Assembly: GCA_025642065.1 (NCBI GenBank)
Contig: JAODUP010001132.1
Span: 93,501 to 157,500 of the forward strand
DNA length: 64,000 nucleotides
Direction: 5' to 3'
Source: Paralvinella palmiformis
Taxonomy: Eukaryota > Annelida > Polychaeta > Terebellida > Alvinellidae
Shown: positions 46,321-58,409 of the stretch, in pieces
Layout: each line of letters opens with the position of its first letter
Numbering within the stretch: position 1 is the stretch's first letter
Made by a program: the position numbers and the translations under genes
The notes under the pieces: model-generated
The model's database searches: none
Told to the model about the DNA's origin: nothing
The model's input: the letters and a program-made list of their open reading frames with translations, nothing else

Positions 46321-48529
46321 GTGCGTGGGTGTGTATTTATGTATGTATATCTGTATATATTTATGTGTTGTGTACGGCATTTGTTTGAGTATGTGTGCGT
46401 TTGCGCGAATGTATATATGAATATATATGTCTGCATGCCTACATGCATGCCTCTATGCGGGCGTATGTCTGTTAAAGTGAGTATTTGTGAGTGTGTGTAT
46501 GCACGCGCGCGTGTGTGTATGTGTGTGCGTGTGGGATTATGCGTGTCACAATGATAGTCAGTCATGGCCAAGGTGTTATTATTTCTTTCAATCCGAAATA
46601 ACAACAACAAATCGATGTGTTGTTAATGTAGGTTTATTATGATGTTTGTTCGTGTGTTATCATAAGCATATGTCTCTTTATGTGCATTGTATATTTATCC
46701 AATGAAAAAAAGTGTATTATTTCAGGCAGCAGTTAGAAATTATTTCAGGACAAACAATAGCCGGCGATATTCAATGTGACGTTGGTGAGATGTATACAAG
46801 CACATAAGAACATTATTGTTTTAAAACAAATGCCTTTACCTTGCGGATAATCAGATTAATAAAACTTGTGATTGGCCTATCACTAAATACATTATTTATA
46901 AGCCAAATAATATTCGATTATTTTGATCTACTTGATCAAGTTTGTTGGGTTTATACTTAAAAACTCTTAATAAAATAGCGTCTAAATGTCAATATACATC
47001 TTTCTTTATCGTATACATACATAGTGCTAAGAGAGAATCCGTGAACAAGTACGTTAGTCAGGTAATGGTAATTCACTCGGGTCATCGTGGAGGTATTTTT
47101 TCATTCTGTTAAAAAATTGGATTATTTTCCCGTTAACTAAATACGAGACATTGCTGCCTCCGCAAATTGGAGGTCTAGAACTAACCTTTCAGAGGATTAT
47201 TGCTTTTAGCATTTTAATTATTAAAAGGATGAAAAGAGCTCTAGTAAATCCTCCTAGGGCTTCACTATTGCAGGCTAATTGCTTAATTCGTAACGTGTAG
47301 CCGAGGTCCATTTTATGTACACTACCTGGGACAATGGCAGCGAGTTTTATCATGGACAATAAATCACACAAATACAGGCACGAGTCGGATTCTGCCTTCC
47401 TATCTCATATTTTGGGTGATTGTTTATTTTAGACTGTGCCTCGCAGTAATTGATATAAACATTCACGACAGCAAACTAGCTAGCCTTTGATAGCATATAA
47501 AGTGTATTCGTTTAATTATGTCTGAAAACATTCTCTCAAGGTGATATTGAGAAACATCAATTCCGCATTAAATATCCACTTTTTATAGGCATACTGATAC
47601 TGTTTTTTTTCTCCACCTCCCGATGTATCCACACGCGTACATCAATCAGTATCGATAAATGTCAGCTTAATTGCCATGTATATTTGAAATATATTATAAA
47701 ACACTCAAATAAATATATGTATTTAACATCTGTTGTTCTAGATCTATTATATGATTTATGGTTGTTTGAATCCATGGATGACAGTATAATGAATCTCTGT
47801 TATCGCAAACTACACTCGATTGGAACAAATATTTAGCAGGCAGTATCCAATGTTATGAGATGATAATTTATTCATTAACGATAACGAGATCAAACAAATA
47901 CATACAGACGGATGTTCATGCCAAACGAGGTAGGTAATCTAATTAATAATTTGATATTAGTGTGAGTCTTGCATGATTGAGTGTTTGTTTCGTTTAGTAG
48001 CGGCAATGCTTATTCCTGGGACATCAGATGGAAACGATATTGCTAAAAATATCGACAATCTGGTGGTCACATATTGTTACTAGTAGCCGAATAGCTTGTA
48101 GAGGAGAGTAATGACAAGATTCGACTCGATGGCTTACAAATTAACGCTAAAGTACGCTATATAATTTACTATACCAGTGCCTCGACGTCTTGTAGGATCA
48201 TAGGAGACTATTTACTTAGATATTATATAATGCTAAAATAACTGTGTTTCTCTTTCTCTTTTTTGTCTTCCTTGATTTGAGAAAGTGATAAATATTTATT
48301 TTATCAACTAGTGTTGTAAATGTCGTACAGACACGACACATAATTGCGGTGTGAAGTTCTACTTAAGTGGTGGAATACACCAATTTATAAATGACATGTG
48401 GACCTCTAGCAGCCAGCTTATTCAATTATTTAGCTATTAGACAGTTACATCTACTGTCAGAAATAGATCCATATATACATAGATAATACATAGATAATTG
48501 TCTACATACATATGAACGATCATACGCAC

Positions 48530-48622
48530 ATAAACACTCACTCTCTTACTCACTCACTTATTCACTCAACTATTCTCTCACTCGCTCAATTACTCACTCA
48601 ATAACTCATTCGCACACGCATT
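48530..48622. repeat. (ACTC)n microsatellite
   Basis: Imperfect ACTCACTC units with TT and GC variants, at the position of the (GACT)n array of block B copy 1. Confidence 0.85.
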
Positions 48623-48984
48623 AACTCAAAAGGGTTGTATGGAGAATGCCAATAGTTCTGCAACCTGATCCTGCAGAAATGTTTCAAATATTAAAGAAAA
48701 CATGAAGACATGGAAATTAATGCATTATCATATCGTATACAAATAATGAGTTCCATTCCATTCTAGTCTTTTCGTTGTCCATTTCGGTCAATGGCAATTA
48801 TTGTCAACTAAACGTACTTTGCCATTCAAAACAGGGACTCTGTGCAACCACAGAACCAGGGAAAACATGTGTATACACCAATTTACATACATAGATATAT
48901 CAAGGTTGTCATTCACACCTGGGTTTGTGTTATGTTTCCCAACTTAAATTAAATAGACATACGTACATTTTGTGATAGACAAAT

Positions 48985-48986
<2 letters not shown>

Positions 48987-49050
<64 letters not shown>
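48987..49050. repeat. (AT)n microsatellite
   Basis: (AT)32. The paralogous place near 27,690 reads TAGATATACAATTATATACA, so the long array arose after duplication (or was lost in copy 1). Confidence 0.95.
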
Positions 49051-49052
<2 letters not shown>

Positions 49053-49917
49053 TCACATGGACAACCATTTGCAAAATCTGTCCAAAACAGCAAGGTTCTA
49101 CTTGAGGCAATGTAGCGTATGCTCACGTTCATTCAACAACACGTTCTTTATGTATTCGTTAATGTTTTTTGACATTAATTAAGGTAACATAAATACCTTG
49201 TAATTACTGTTCGTGATTAAGGATGCAGTATATTGTGTTTATGGAAAGTAAATTACCATTTTCTTACGTCTGTCTGACTTGGAAACTTAATAATGAATGA
49301 TTGACTTTTGGGATCAGATTATATGATTTATAATATTAATTATACTTATTTGTAATCCGGAATCATTGAATAGTTAATACAACTTAGTACTCAAGGGTTA
49401 TTTTGTCTTCTTTTGTGGACTTTAATGCACAAATTTCAGGTTCATTTCCCCCTAAATTATATATTAAGATGTCACATGAAAAATACTTTCCTATCACCTG
49501 AAGAAATTCTGCTATCTAAGATTAGTATTAACATCAGGAACAGGTATATTTTGTTTTCCATTCATTTCTAACTTACACTTCTATCCATATTTAATAATTA
49601 TCCCGTCTTTTACTACAATATTTTGCGTATCTCAAAATAATAGATCCTGGAATATATAATTTATCGATTTTAACTGAAAACCCACAAGTCTTCCAATGCA
49701 ACACATGAATATCTGCTTGATATTACTCTCCTCAGTTTGCATGAGCATATTCATGTAGTAAATAAGTCGTTGTCATGAAGAACAATTACTAGAAATCAAG
49801 CTAGTTAAAGGGTCTAACGTTTCTAGGTTTATTTTACATATCGCTTATTTCGATATTCCTGCATAACTCAGATTAATCATATAACCCTACAAAGGTATAG
49901 GATAAAGTTACTAACTT

Positions 49918-49988
49918 GATTATTATTATTATTATTAGTAGTAGTAATAGTAGTAATAGTAATAGTAGTAGTATTATTACCCTTAGTG

Positions 49989-50030
<42 letters not shown>
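49918..50030. repeat. (ATT)n/(AGT)n microsatellite
   Basis: TTATTATTATTATTAGTAGTAG with interruptions, then (AGT)n. The composition is like the tail at 30,288-30,536. Confidence 0.9.
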
Positions 50031-50144
50031 ATACTAATGGTTTTTGTAAATGCCTTTATATGAAGGGGTTAATATGTATTACGTGAGTGATAATCTTTGA
50101 ATGTTTATATACAATTATTGTAATTTAAAGTATGTTTATAAGTG

Positions 50145-50217
<73 letters not shown>

Positions 50218-50940
50218 TTAATAAGTTCATATTCTGACTTTCAGATAATGCTGTCATTGTTGTTCTTTTCTAGATATTTCATGATGAATGTCAAATATTA
50301 TAGAATGGTCAATTTTAGGGTGACGAAACAACACATTTAGTTGGTTTTGGGGAGTGTGCTCCATGTTAAATGTAGTTCCAAACTTTTGAGGTTAAGTATA
50401 AGAATATACACGGTGTCGTGTCAACTAAACATGATTTACAAGGTATTAGTGGGTTTTTACGATTCTAGTTTAATGGTAACTGGCATATTGCTATTTGATT
50501 GATGTATGAATATCAATGAAAACTAGTTGACATTCTTGATATCGAAACTTGACAAGTTCAGCAATTGTGTCTCATTTAGTATTTGTTTGTTGTGTTTATA
50601 TTTAAAATACTTATGATTCTACTTCTGAAGTTGTATTTGCAATGCAAATAGAGTAGCATATTCTAGACCACCCGTTGCGTTCCTTGAGGTTGATCGTGTG
50701 TCTGCAGTGTTACCAGTACATCATACCAGATAGTCAGGAGACAGTCAGTTATTGCTGTAATATGGTTAATAGTGTACAAATGTAACATTACGAACGAATT
50801 GAGTTATGTTTATATTCTCCAGTGATCCATAATTTGTGTTTTATTTATGGTCGCTGTAGTTAGAGCAATACATCCGTTCATACAGCGACAGCGTGTTATC
50901 AAAGCTGACGCTAACCCGCACCTCTACCCACCTAGTTCTA
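50031..50940. other. Extra segment in copy 2 between blocks B and C
   Basis: Copy 3 passes directly from TTATTATTATTATCATTAACC (54,075) to the block C start, so these roughly 950 bp look inserted. They contain (AT)34 at 50,147-50,215. No transposon ends or proteins were recognised. Confidence 0.4.
50147..50215. repeat. (AT)n microsatellite
   Basis: About 34 AT units. Confidence 0.95.
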
Positions 50941-52760
50941 TCAAACGAAGAATATTATTTCCAAGAAGTACCACTAGAGGGCGGAAATTGGGTTACTCTT
51001 TTGTTATTAATATATAAAAACGTTCAACTTAATATTATATTATAAATTATTGTCTACTGATACTTTCCTTTACATGTATCGTCTGCATGTTTCATCTTAA
51101 TTCATATGTTTTCGTGGACATTATTCTCACATAAATGCTACTAATGATTTATGAAAATCGCAATTCATAAAACGAATGATACTATCAACGACCAACGTCA
51201 GGTTCTCACCAAACAATGACTGGTGTAAGCTGTTAGACCTTTAGTAGTTTGTTAGGAACGATGCATATCTCGTAGCATTTTAGCACTTTAACTATCCATC
51301 AAATACGTTATGTTAGATTTACCTAACCAATGAACGACACACTTCTTTGTAAGCCCGGTCTATCAATATCACCAGAAAATCTCCCAGGAATATGATCATT
51401 TGCTATTCTTATTGATCGTTTAGAAACATTTTCTCAAATCTATTCACAGATAATATATGAAGTTTATTCATAATCGAGAAGTCAGAAAAACTCCCCATTA
51501 ATTGATAGCCTGTACTGATGTTAGGTGGGATTGTTTTGAGTTGGCATGAGTTCTAACTGTTTTGTTTTCCTTATTGATAAGGAAAACTACTTATGCTCAT
51601 AGTGATGGCGTATATACTTAGGCAGAATACATAATACTTTTTGAAAGATTTTGGTTACATTTCACGGCATACATATACTTCCCTGTGTGTCTGTATGTTT
51701 ATGTCTATCAATGTTATGTTTACTTCATTTGTGTCTTTGTCATTCTATTTAAGGGACAGCAGTGTTAAGGAAAAGAAAATATAATGGAACTATTTTAAGA
51801 AATGTTTGGTTTATAGTAAATGTGTTAGAAATGATGAGAAAATTAAACTGAACAAAAGGTAATATCACTATGACAGCTTAGCTTGATTTCCATGATATCG
51901 TTTTGATTCCAATGTACTCCATATGCATGAACACAGTAAAAGGAAGAGGATTGTCATACGTAAACTACAAGACGATGATTCACTCAATGCTTCATCGTTA
52001 AATAGCAATTTACTAATGTATATAATCTTCTTTGACATATGTCAACGATTCACTTCTATATATTCAGCACTAATTCAGCCACGATAAGCATGAATAATGA
52101 TTCTGTACTGCATTGGCATGAATTTCACTTTAAGGAAATGAAAATTCTCAACAATACCACGTTTTTTAATGACAAATATACATGTAATTTGTCATGCGGT
52201 ATTAGAGAGATCAATACGGCTTAAGAAGGGGGATTAGTTTCAGATGCCATTTAAAAATCTTTTCCCATAACCTGCTCAAAATAACTCAATGCCATAGGCG
52301 TAAGCCTGCAACGGATATACTGCTATTTTAATGTCAGTCTTGTTTACGGTTGTTCGCATAAAGGGAGAATACTTTCTAAAAAGACGATGAAATTCAATTC
52401 TAAATAAAGCTCTAATTGCCTGGAGAAGCGAAACGAGAATGTTAACATGTTTTATATTCGTTGTATAGTTTCTGTCGGTGGTCTTGGATACGGTTAGAGT
52501 TTTTCTTAAATCCAATACATTTTACCGGAGTAGTCTAAATGCTAGATGATGGCTCAACCTAGAGATTGACTGCCCACATGGACGGTTGTGCATTGCAATA
52601 TTAGATAACAGCTGGGTGTGCAAGAAGTCCAGTGCATCGTTGTGAGATGGATATTATCCAATAAATATTATTCTTCACACCCAGACAGGTTCAATTTTGC
52701 CCTCTACATGTTAGTAACACCCATGTTAGTGACCAAACACTTGGATGCTGACTACCGATA
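50940..52760 (+). repeat. Paralogous block C, copy 2
   Basis: Aligns with 33,110-34,690 and 54,050-56,750. GTTACTCTTTTGTTATTAATAT (50,992; compare 54,134) extends the match with copy 3 leftwards beyond copy 1, where a LINE sits. The Tc1 fossil of this copy (52,490-52,740) is almost unreadable as protein and is recognised mainly by alignment to copies 1 and 3 (CACCCATGTTAGTGACCA, 52,719; compare 34,397). Confidence 0.65.
50971..50984 (+). promoter_or_regulatory. Perfect CTCF core-motif match
   Basis: CCACTAGAGGGCGG fits the CTCF core CCASYAGRKGGCRS at every position. CTCF binds insulators in most bilaterians. The copy 3 counterpart (about 54,108) does not match. A 14-bp match to a degenerate motif can occur by chance and occupancy is unknown. 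Confidence 0.35.
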
Positions 52761-52949
52761 TACCATGTAATGGGATAAACGACCAGATTTTCTTTGTTTA
52801 AGCGGATTCCTTGTTTAAGCCAGTATTCGCCATTAGCTTGGATTCCCATCATATATGATGTGATTACCTCGAAGATGTGTATAAAGTGGGTCTAATGGAG
52901 AATTAAAATTGTACTCTAACCTCATTTCGTAGAAGTGTTTATAAGATGT

Positions 52950-53990
52950 CTCTGAAGATGAAAATATGGCAATTAGAGCATTATCTAGTAAATCAATCAT
53001 CTTTCCTTGAAATAACTGGTGTAAACATATTATTAGATTTCCACGAAGTATGTGATTAATCAAGATAAATATTTATGTTTCTGCTCCGGAATAATTGAAA
53101 AGTCAGAAAATCATCTAGATGTGAGTAGAATAGTTTAAAAATAATGTGTGCTTTAATTTGGTTGTTTGGGTGTGTGTTTTAGGTGGCTAGACTCTCTTTC
53201 AAACGTTTACCCACGTTTCACTATTTGTATTTGTAATATAATTCGTTGACATCGTCTTATACTGGATAATATATATTATAGCGATTTATATATTTATATC
53301 GCCAATAATTTTTCATTAGAACCTGAACTAGAATAGAGTGACATTCTGTTCTGCCTAAGTATCGTTCCTCTTACATCTGATGTAATTAACCAAAATATTT
53401 GTTTCTGTATATTGGAATATTTTCTTCTTAGATAAATTTCTTTATTTATATCAGCACTAACTAAAATACGGTTTCCATGGAGTATATGTCCATAATTTGT
53501 TATCTATTTCTTGTATATATAGAATATCTCAGGAATATCCATAAACCTAAAATTATTATTAACACAAAAACTCGTATTAAGTATTGCATACATTTCTAGA
53601 TTTAACAATTCTAATTATAAATATAATTCGACTACAATATTTTTCGTATCGCAAAGTAATAAATCCTGAAATATATTTTGGTCCCATCCACATATTTAAA
53701 TAATTACACTGATTATCAGTGAGAATATATTTCTATTTTATGGCTTTACCAAAAACCAAAAGGTTTCTCAGTGGTAGTGCATGAGAATATCTGGCTGATA
53801 TTAATTTCCTCATATTGCAAGAACATCATACATGTATTCATACAGTACGGCAATCGTTGTTATGAAGGAAAATCATCGCAAGATATTATAAGTGTATTAC
53901 TAATACGTTTTGTTCAAATAGAAAAAAGCTAATTAAAGTTAGCATGACAATATTAACCAATGGACCAACGTTTCTAGATATATTCTAGAT
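52950..53990 (+). repeat. Block B end, copy 3
   Basis: Aligns with 27,180-28,445 and 49,230-49,800: GCATTATCTAGTAAATCAATCA (52,979; compare 27,203), CTACAATATTTTTCGTATCGCAA (53,631; compare 28,231 and 49,613) and CAACGTTTCTAGATAT (53,965; compare AACGTTTCTAGG at 49,818). It is followed by block C copy 3, so B-end plus C forms a partial tandem repeat. Confidence 0.65.
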
Positions 53991-54356
53991 GCGCCTATTG
54001 GGAGATTCATCTAGAACTCGGATGAATCCGGAATTAAACAAAGGTGTATTATCAAAGTATTATTTATTTTTATTATTATTATCATTAACCAACGAATTAT
54101 TTTTAGAAGACATACCACAAGAAAGCGAACAATGGGTTATTCCTTTGCTATTAATATCCAAAAATAATTTCCAGAATCCTAATAGAAAGTAGTCAACCTT
54201 CTCAGCTTATGACAGGAATTGAGTTTCTGTTGATTGATCGTCAAATTCTCTATTTATCGTTCACAGATGCTTCTCTGTATATGTGGCATACTATGCATGT
54301 TTTATGAAGTCCTCTATAAAGTTCCATAATCCCTTTGTGGTGGTCATTCTTCCTAC

Positions 54357-54360
<4 letters not shown>

Positions 54361-54401
<41 letters not shown>
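54361..54401. repeat. (AT)n microsatellite
   Basis: About 20 AT units, then AAAAATATATATAT. Confidence 0.95.
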
Positions 54402-54406
<5 letters not shown>

Positions 54407-54489
54407 ATATATATCCCAATTTAGCTTTATACATATATTGTTATGAAATAATCGTATTATATTTGTTATATCTTATATTGTTGTTTTGT

Positions 54490-54560
54490 CTTCATAAGTT
54501 TATGTACAGCGCTCTTGAACAGGCTGTAAGTTTGAAATAGGCGCTTTATAAGTTTGGTAT

Positions 54561-54605
<45 letters not shown>
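54490..54605 (+). mobile_element. LINE/SINE 3' end fragment with AAT tail
   Basis: AGCGC (54,508-54,512) and GGCGCT (54,540-54,545) form the hairpin arms seen at 30,237-30,271, followed by TTATAAG...TATTATAATAATAAT (tail 54,560-54,605). Only the last ~110 bp of the element is present, as expected of an extremely 5'-truncated insertion. Confidence 0.55.
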
Positions 54606-56119
54606 TTCTACTAATATCGGGGGGGTCATAATTCATGAACAATTGATATTGCCAGTGGCCAACAAAAGGCTCGTACCAAAATAATGATCGCTGTAAACTA
54701 TTAAATATATAGTAGTTTGTTAGCAATTTAAAGGAAAATCAGTTAAGATCTGTTAGTAGTACCTGATCAACGAAGGATAAACTTCCTTACATGCTCGGTC
54801 TATCAATACAACCAGTTGATTTGACAACACAGCAAATAATCCAGGAATATTATCGATTTATAGTCTTGTGGATCGTTTTCTATGTATATATGATCAAATA
54901 TGTTCATAGACAATACGATAACTGTATTAATTAGCTATAAATCACGAAATGCTGTATCTTAATTGATTGCTTGTTTCGATATGAATTGGGATTACTTAGA
55001 CATGACGCTTGTTCCAAATATCTCGTTTACCTAATTACTAAGCATAACTATAACTATTTATGCTAAAAGTGATGGCTTCTAAAGATCATAGATATCCTAG
55101 GCATGTTTTAACTCAAGGACACTATGAATAACACAACTGAAATATTTAACTTGCATTTCCTGTATTTATATAAATGTATATCTGTTAATTTTATGTTTCT
55201 TTCATTTTATATGTGTTAATATAGTTTAAAGAAAAGAGGGTTAAGAAAATTTTTAAGAAACATTCGGTTTATATTAACCGTATATACACTTATTCTGATA
55301 CCAATGAAATTGCCTTTTAAAGAAATTAAATTGTACGCTAATTTTTAAATACGTGTCAACAATAATGATTAAATAAAACTGGACAAAAAGAACATTACCA
55401 CAGCAGCTTAACTTTATTTTCATGGTATTGTTTCGACACCAATATACTTCATTTGCGTGAATAAAGTGAAAAGAAGACGATTGTCAAAGGTGAAATACGT
55501 GATTCACCCAATACTTTAACATTAAATAGCAATTTATTGATGTATATCATCTTCCATCATACATACAATAGCCATAGCTATATACTTATCTATCATCTAT
55601 CACTTGGACAACAGTGTATTAATAACAAATATTTACTCTATCCCGGGTAGAAATAAACATGTCTCAATAACGCGTATAATAGATGATTTAAAGTCATTGG
55701 AAATCAACACCAATTCATCAACACTGAATGCTAATAAAACTGATCTACTGCCTGAGCATGTATTTCACTTTAAGGAAATGAATATATTCAAATTCCAAAG
55801 TTTTTCCCTCCAGATATCTACATTTAGTTTGTAGTGTTGTATTAGAAAGATTAGTACAACTTTAAAAGTTGACTTACTTATAAGGTTTTTGTAATTATGT
55901 TCCATATTCTGGCAAAAATAGGTGAATTTCTTTAGTTGTCCTTAGGTATATGCATACCACAGAATTGCCCCCAGTTTACAATCAGTCTAGCTCAATTTGA
56001 ATCATTTTATACCCCACGAAACAGCGAATGCTCTGTAAATGGACAATGGTGTTGATTTATATTAATGGAAAAGCACAATGGGAAAATTACTATGTTTTTT
56101 ATTCGGTGTATGGTTTGTG

Positions 56120-56760
56120 TCGGTTTTGTTTACTGCCGTTAGACTCTTCTGAAGCCACAGGATGTTAATAGAGTGGTAAAGGTGCTGGATGAAGGGTTAC
56201 CTAGAGACCGATCGCCCAGAGTCTCCGACTGTTCCAAAATATGGTTGGTCGGCTGTTTATTGAAATGTCATAAAAAGACTGTTTGTTCAAGAATACCAGG
56301 CCAGAGCTGTGAGATGTGTACAACCGCAAAACAAGTTATAAATGAGCCACATCATCCGGAACCAGTTCCTCACAACCAGACTTGATCAATTTGACCATCT
56401 ATGTGCCAGCTGCTACATCAACATTAGTTAACAAACACTTGGAAACAAACTCCCGGTGGAAAATATATGAACAAGAATATTTTGGAATCATTTCATAGTA
56501 AAGCCAGGCTGAACTTCAGCCAGGGACATTAGCATATAGGTGAATAAACAACTGTGTTGTTATAACATGGGAGTCGCCTCACTATATAACGGAAAATGGC
56601 ATAATGAGGATGTGGAGATGCCTAGCAAAGTTTGGCACAGCTCAGTGTTGGTATAAAGAATATGTTTGGGATTTGCAAGGGGTTGTATCTTCTTCGACCA
56701 GGTCGGATTGTGATATTGTGTTGAAGTACTAGAACCCATCCTACAGAGACGTTGTTGCTC
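56120..56760 (+). pseudogene. Tc1-like transposase remnant, copy 3
   Basis: The open frame 56,173-56,385 begins VKVLDEGLPRDRSPRVSDCS, continues KIWLVGCLLK and ends near PGQSCEMCTTAKQVI. This follows the Tc1 bipartite HTH pattern v..L.eG.sqrdVAr..gvs.s.i.rlw.r...tG.v.rrPGqGR.R.TTarqd. The invariant GRPR signature is lost (SCEM). Past the stop, CKGLYLLRPG and IVIL (56,670-56,720) align with the central DDE region of copy 1. Stops and shifts make it non-functional. In its family the protein mobilises the element by TA-targeted cut-and-paste. Confidence 0.7.
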
Positions 56761-56959
56761 AATTGTCTCACATTGAGTAACGAGTGAACAACCCTCGACA
56801 TGACGGTGACCAGCTGATAACAAGCATGTCAATTTGTTGAGAATCATTTGACCATTGGGTGCCATACACGTTATAGAAGAATGGATAGAATTGTTTTATT
56901 TTGAAATTGAATTGACACCCATAATGATCATTGCTGGTAAAATCCACCATTAGGTTGAT

Positions 56960-57119
56960 ATTATAATAATTGTAAAATGACGATATCTAATTGAATAATT
57001 TGGTGAATAATAAATCAAAATGTACTTTGCATCCTTAGAGTTGGGTGTAAAGCTAATAGGAAAACCATCATATTTCTATAAATATGCAACGCAAATAATT
57101 AGTTTATGAGTGTAAATAC

Positions 57120-57120
<1 letters not shown>
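56960..57120. other. End of the recognisable duplicated region
   Basis: To the right of this point no further copies of blocks A to F were seen. Confidence 0.4.

Positions 57121-57206
<86 letters not shown>
57121..57206. repeat. (AT)n microsatellite, interrupted
   Basis: Two long AT arrays separated by AATATATATAT sequence, flanked by ATATTATATA. Confidence 0.95.
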
Positions 57207-57211
<5 letters not shown>

Positions 57212-57718
57212 TTTTTATATTTGATGTAATATGAACAAACCTTTTAAATATAAATATTTAATTTGCTCCTGGTACAATTGTAGCATTTTTTACACATTAC
57301 AATAGGCTAAATCTACTGTTTCCATGTATCGTGGTTATTAATATACATTTGGTTAGATGATGTTGAATATGTTCCAGCTACATGGTTTCAGTTAACTAAC
57401 GTTGGCGAATTTCAATCATTAAATCGCCCGAAGAGTTGATGTCATTCAGGTTAATTACAGTATAATAAAATTTTATGGAATTACCAGAAGACAAATTAAT
57501 TAAATGGAAGGTAAAATTATTGTATTGTCTTATCGTGCCGATTTTTGTTAACTGTTCTCTTCATTTCATTATCATTAAATCAGATCCTATCCAAATATTT
57601 ATTGTATGTCACTGTTAAAACTATGTATATTTTTTTGTATATGCACATCTTTTAGGCACACGGCCTGATTGATTCAATAGTTAATTATTTTTCCATAATA
57701 TTAAATTCATTTTAAATG

Positions 57719-57759
<41 letters not shown>

Positions 57760-58085
57760 TATTTTAAAATTCTGAAATTAAATTATGTAACATTAGTATG
57801 TATGTGTCTCTCTAAAAACTAGTCAACGATTGTGATTAAGGACATTACGGTTATGTTTCGATTTGCATATATATTCATTCCTTTCAACCATATTGGCTCA
57901 TGCAGGAAAGTCGCTTTTCTTATTATTTTACAATATTTGTTTCATCCAAACTTTGGTGAGGTGCTATTCTTGACAATATGAAACTATTATTGCCATAATG
58001 ATAGTCATTAAATATCTAATTAAATATAATAATTTGATGAAATACAGGTCATCATAACAATGCCAGGATAGTCTTTATTGTGTGC
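57207..58085. other. No recognisable feature
   Basis: AT-rich DNA with one more AT array at 57,724-57,756. No coding motif. Confidence 0.5.
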
Positions 58086-58086
58086 A

Positions 58087-58402
58087 TTTTAATAATAATA
58101 ATGCATGTCTATATAGCGCCAGAACCATGTAACGCTGTTCTGAGGCGCTGTACAATACTAGTATCCTTGACTCAAATCTGTTTCTATCCATCTCACATCT
58201 CAACTCCCAAGGGAGCATACAAGGCATGCGGCCAATAAAGGCGCAATACGTTAATCAACCCATAGCAATCACTTTCTGTAAGGATGTCATATTTATGGAT
58301 AAGTGAACCAATTGCCATATGACAGCATTGTAGCTCCCGGAGCCTCAAAACCGCGACCCTTCGGCTACGAGTCATACGCTCTAACTAACTGCGCTATCAT
58401 GT
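58087..58402 (-). mobile_element. tRNA-derived SINE with LINE-like 3' end (minus)
   Basis: Read from 58,402, the head GATAGCGCAGTTAGTTAGAG carries a tRNA D-arm/A-box, then TGACTCGTAGCC in the anticodon-loop position and GGTCGCGGTTTTGAGGCTCC for the T-arm/B-box. The body follows. The 3' end has a hairpin with arms AGCGCC plus AGAAC and GTTCT plus GGCGCT (58,149 to 58,115) and TATATAGACATGCATTATTATTA. The hairpin and ATT tail match those of the CR1/L2-like LINE at 30,237-30,290, which is how a SINE borrows its partner LINE's machinery. The minus and plus frames here are not genes. Confidence 0.75.
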
Positions 58403-58409
58403 TATCCAA

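Larger units (their letters stand above)
46320..49800 (+). repeat. Paralogous block B, copy 2
   Basis: Partner of 24,640-28,445. It begins with a GT-rich, CG-alternating tract (46,330-46,540) at the place of the (AT)n/GT tract of copy 1. It contains (ACTC)n at 48,530-48,620 and a long (AT)n at 48,987 where copy 1 has only degenerate AT sequence. No gene. Confidence 0.75.
54050..56960 (+). repeat. Paralogous block C, copy 3
   Basis: Aligns with 50,940-52,760 and 33,110-34,690. It carries the AT array 54,361-54,401, a LINE-like 3' end with AAT tail (54,490-54,605), and the best-preserved N-terminal part of the Tc1 fossil. Frames on the minus strand (56,560-56,950) are antisense shadows of the transposase remnant. 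Confidence 0.65.

Noticed and set aside
56560..56865. A 101-codon minus-strand frame
   Set aside because: It is antisense to the Tc1 transposase fossil of block C copy 3 and has no motif of its own.
58340..58402. A tRNA gene on the minus strand
   Set aside because: The head is tRNA-like, but the T-arm is mutated and it continues into a SINE body with a LINE-like tail.
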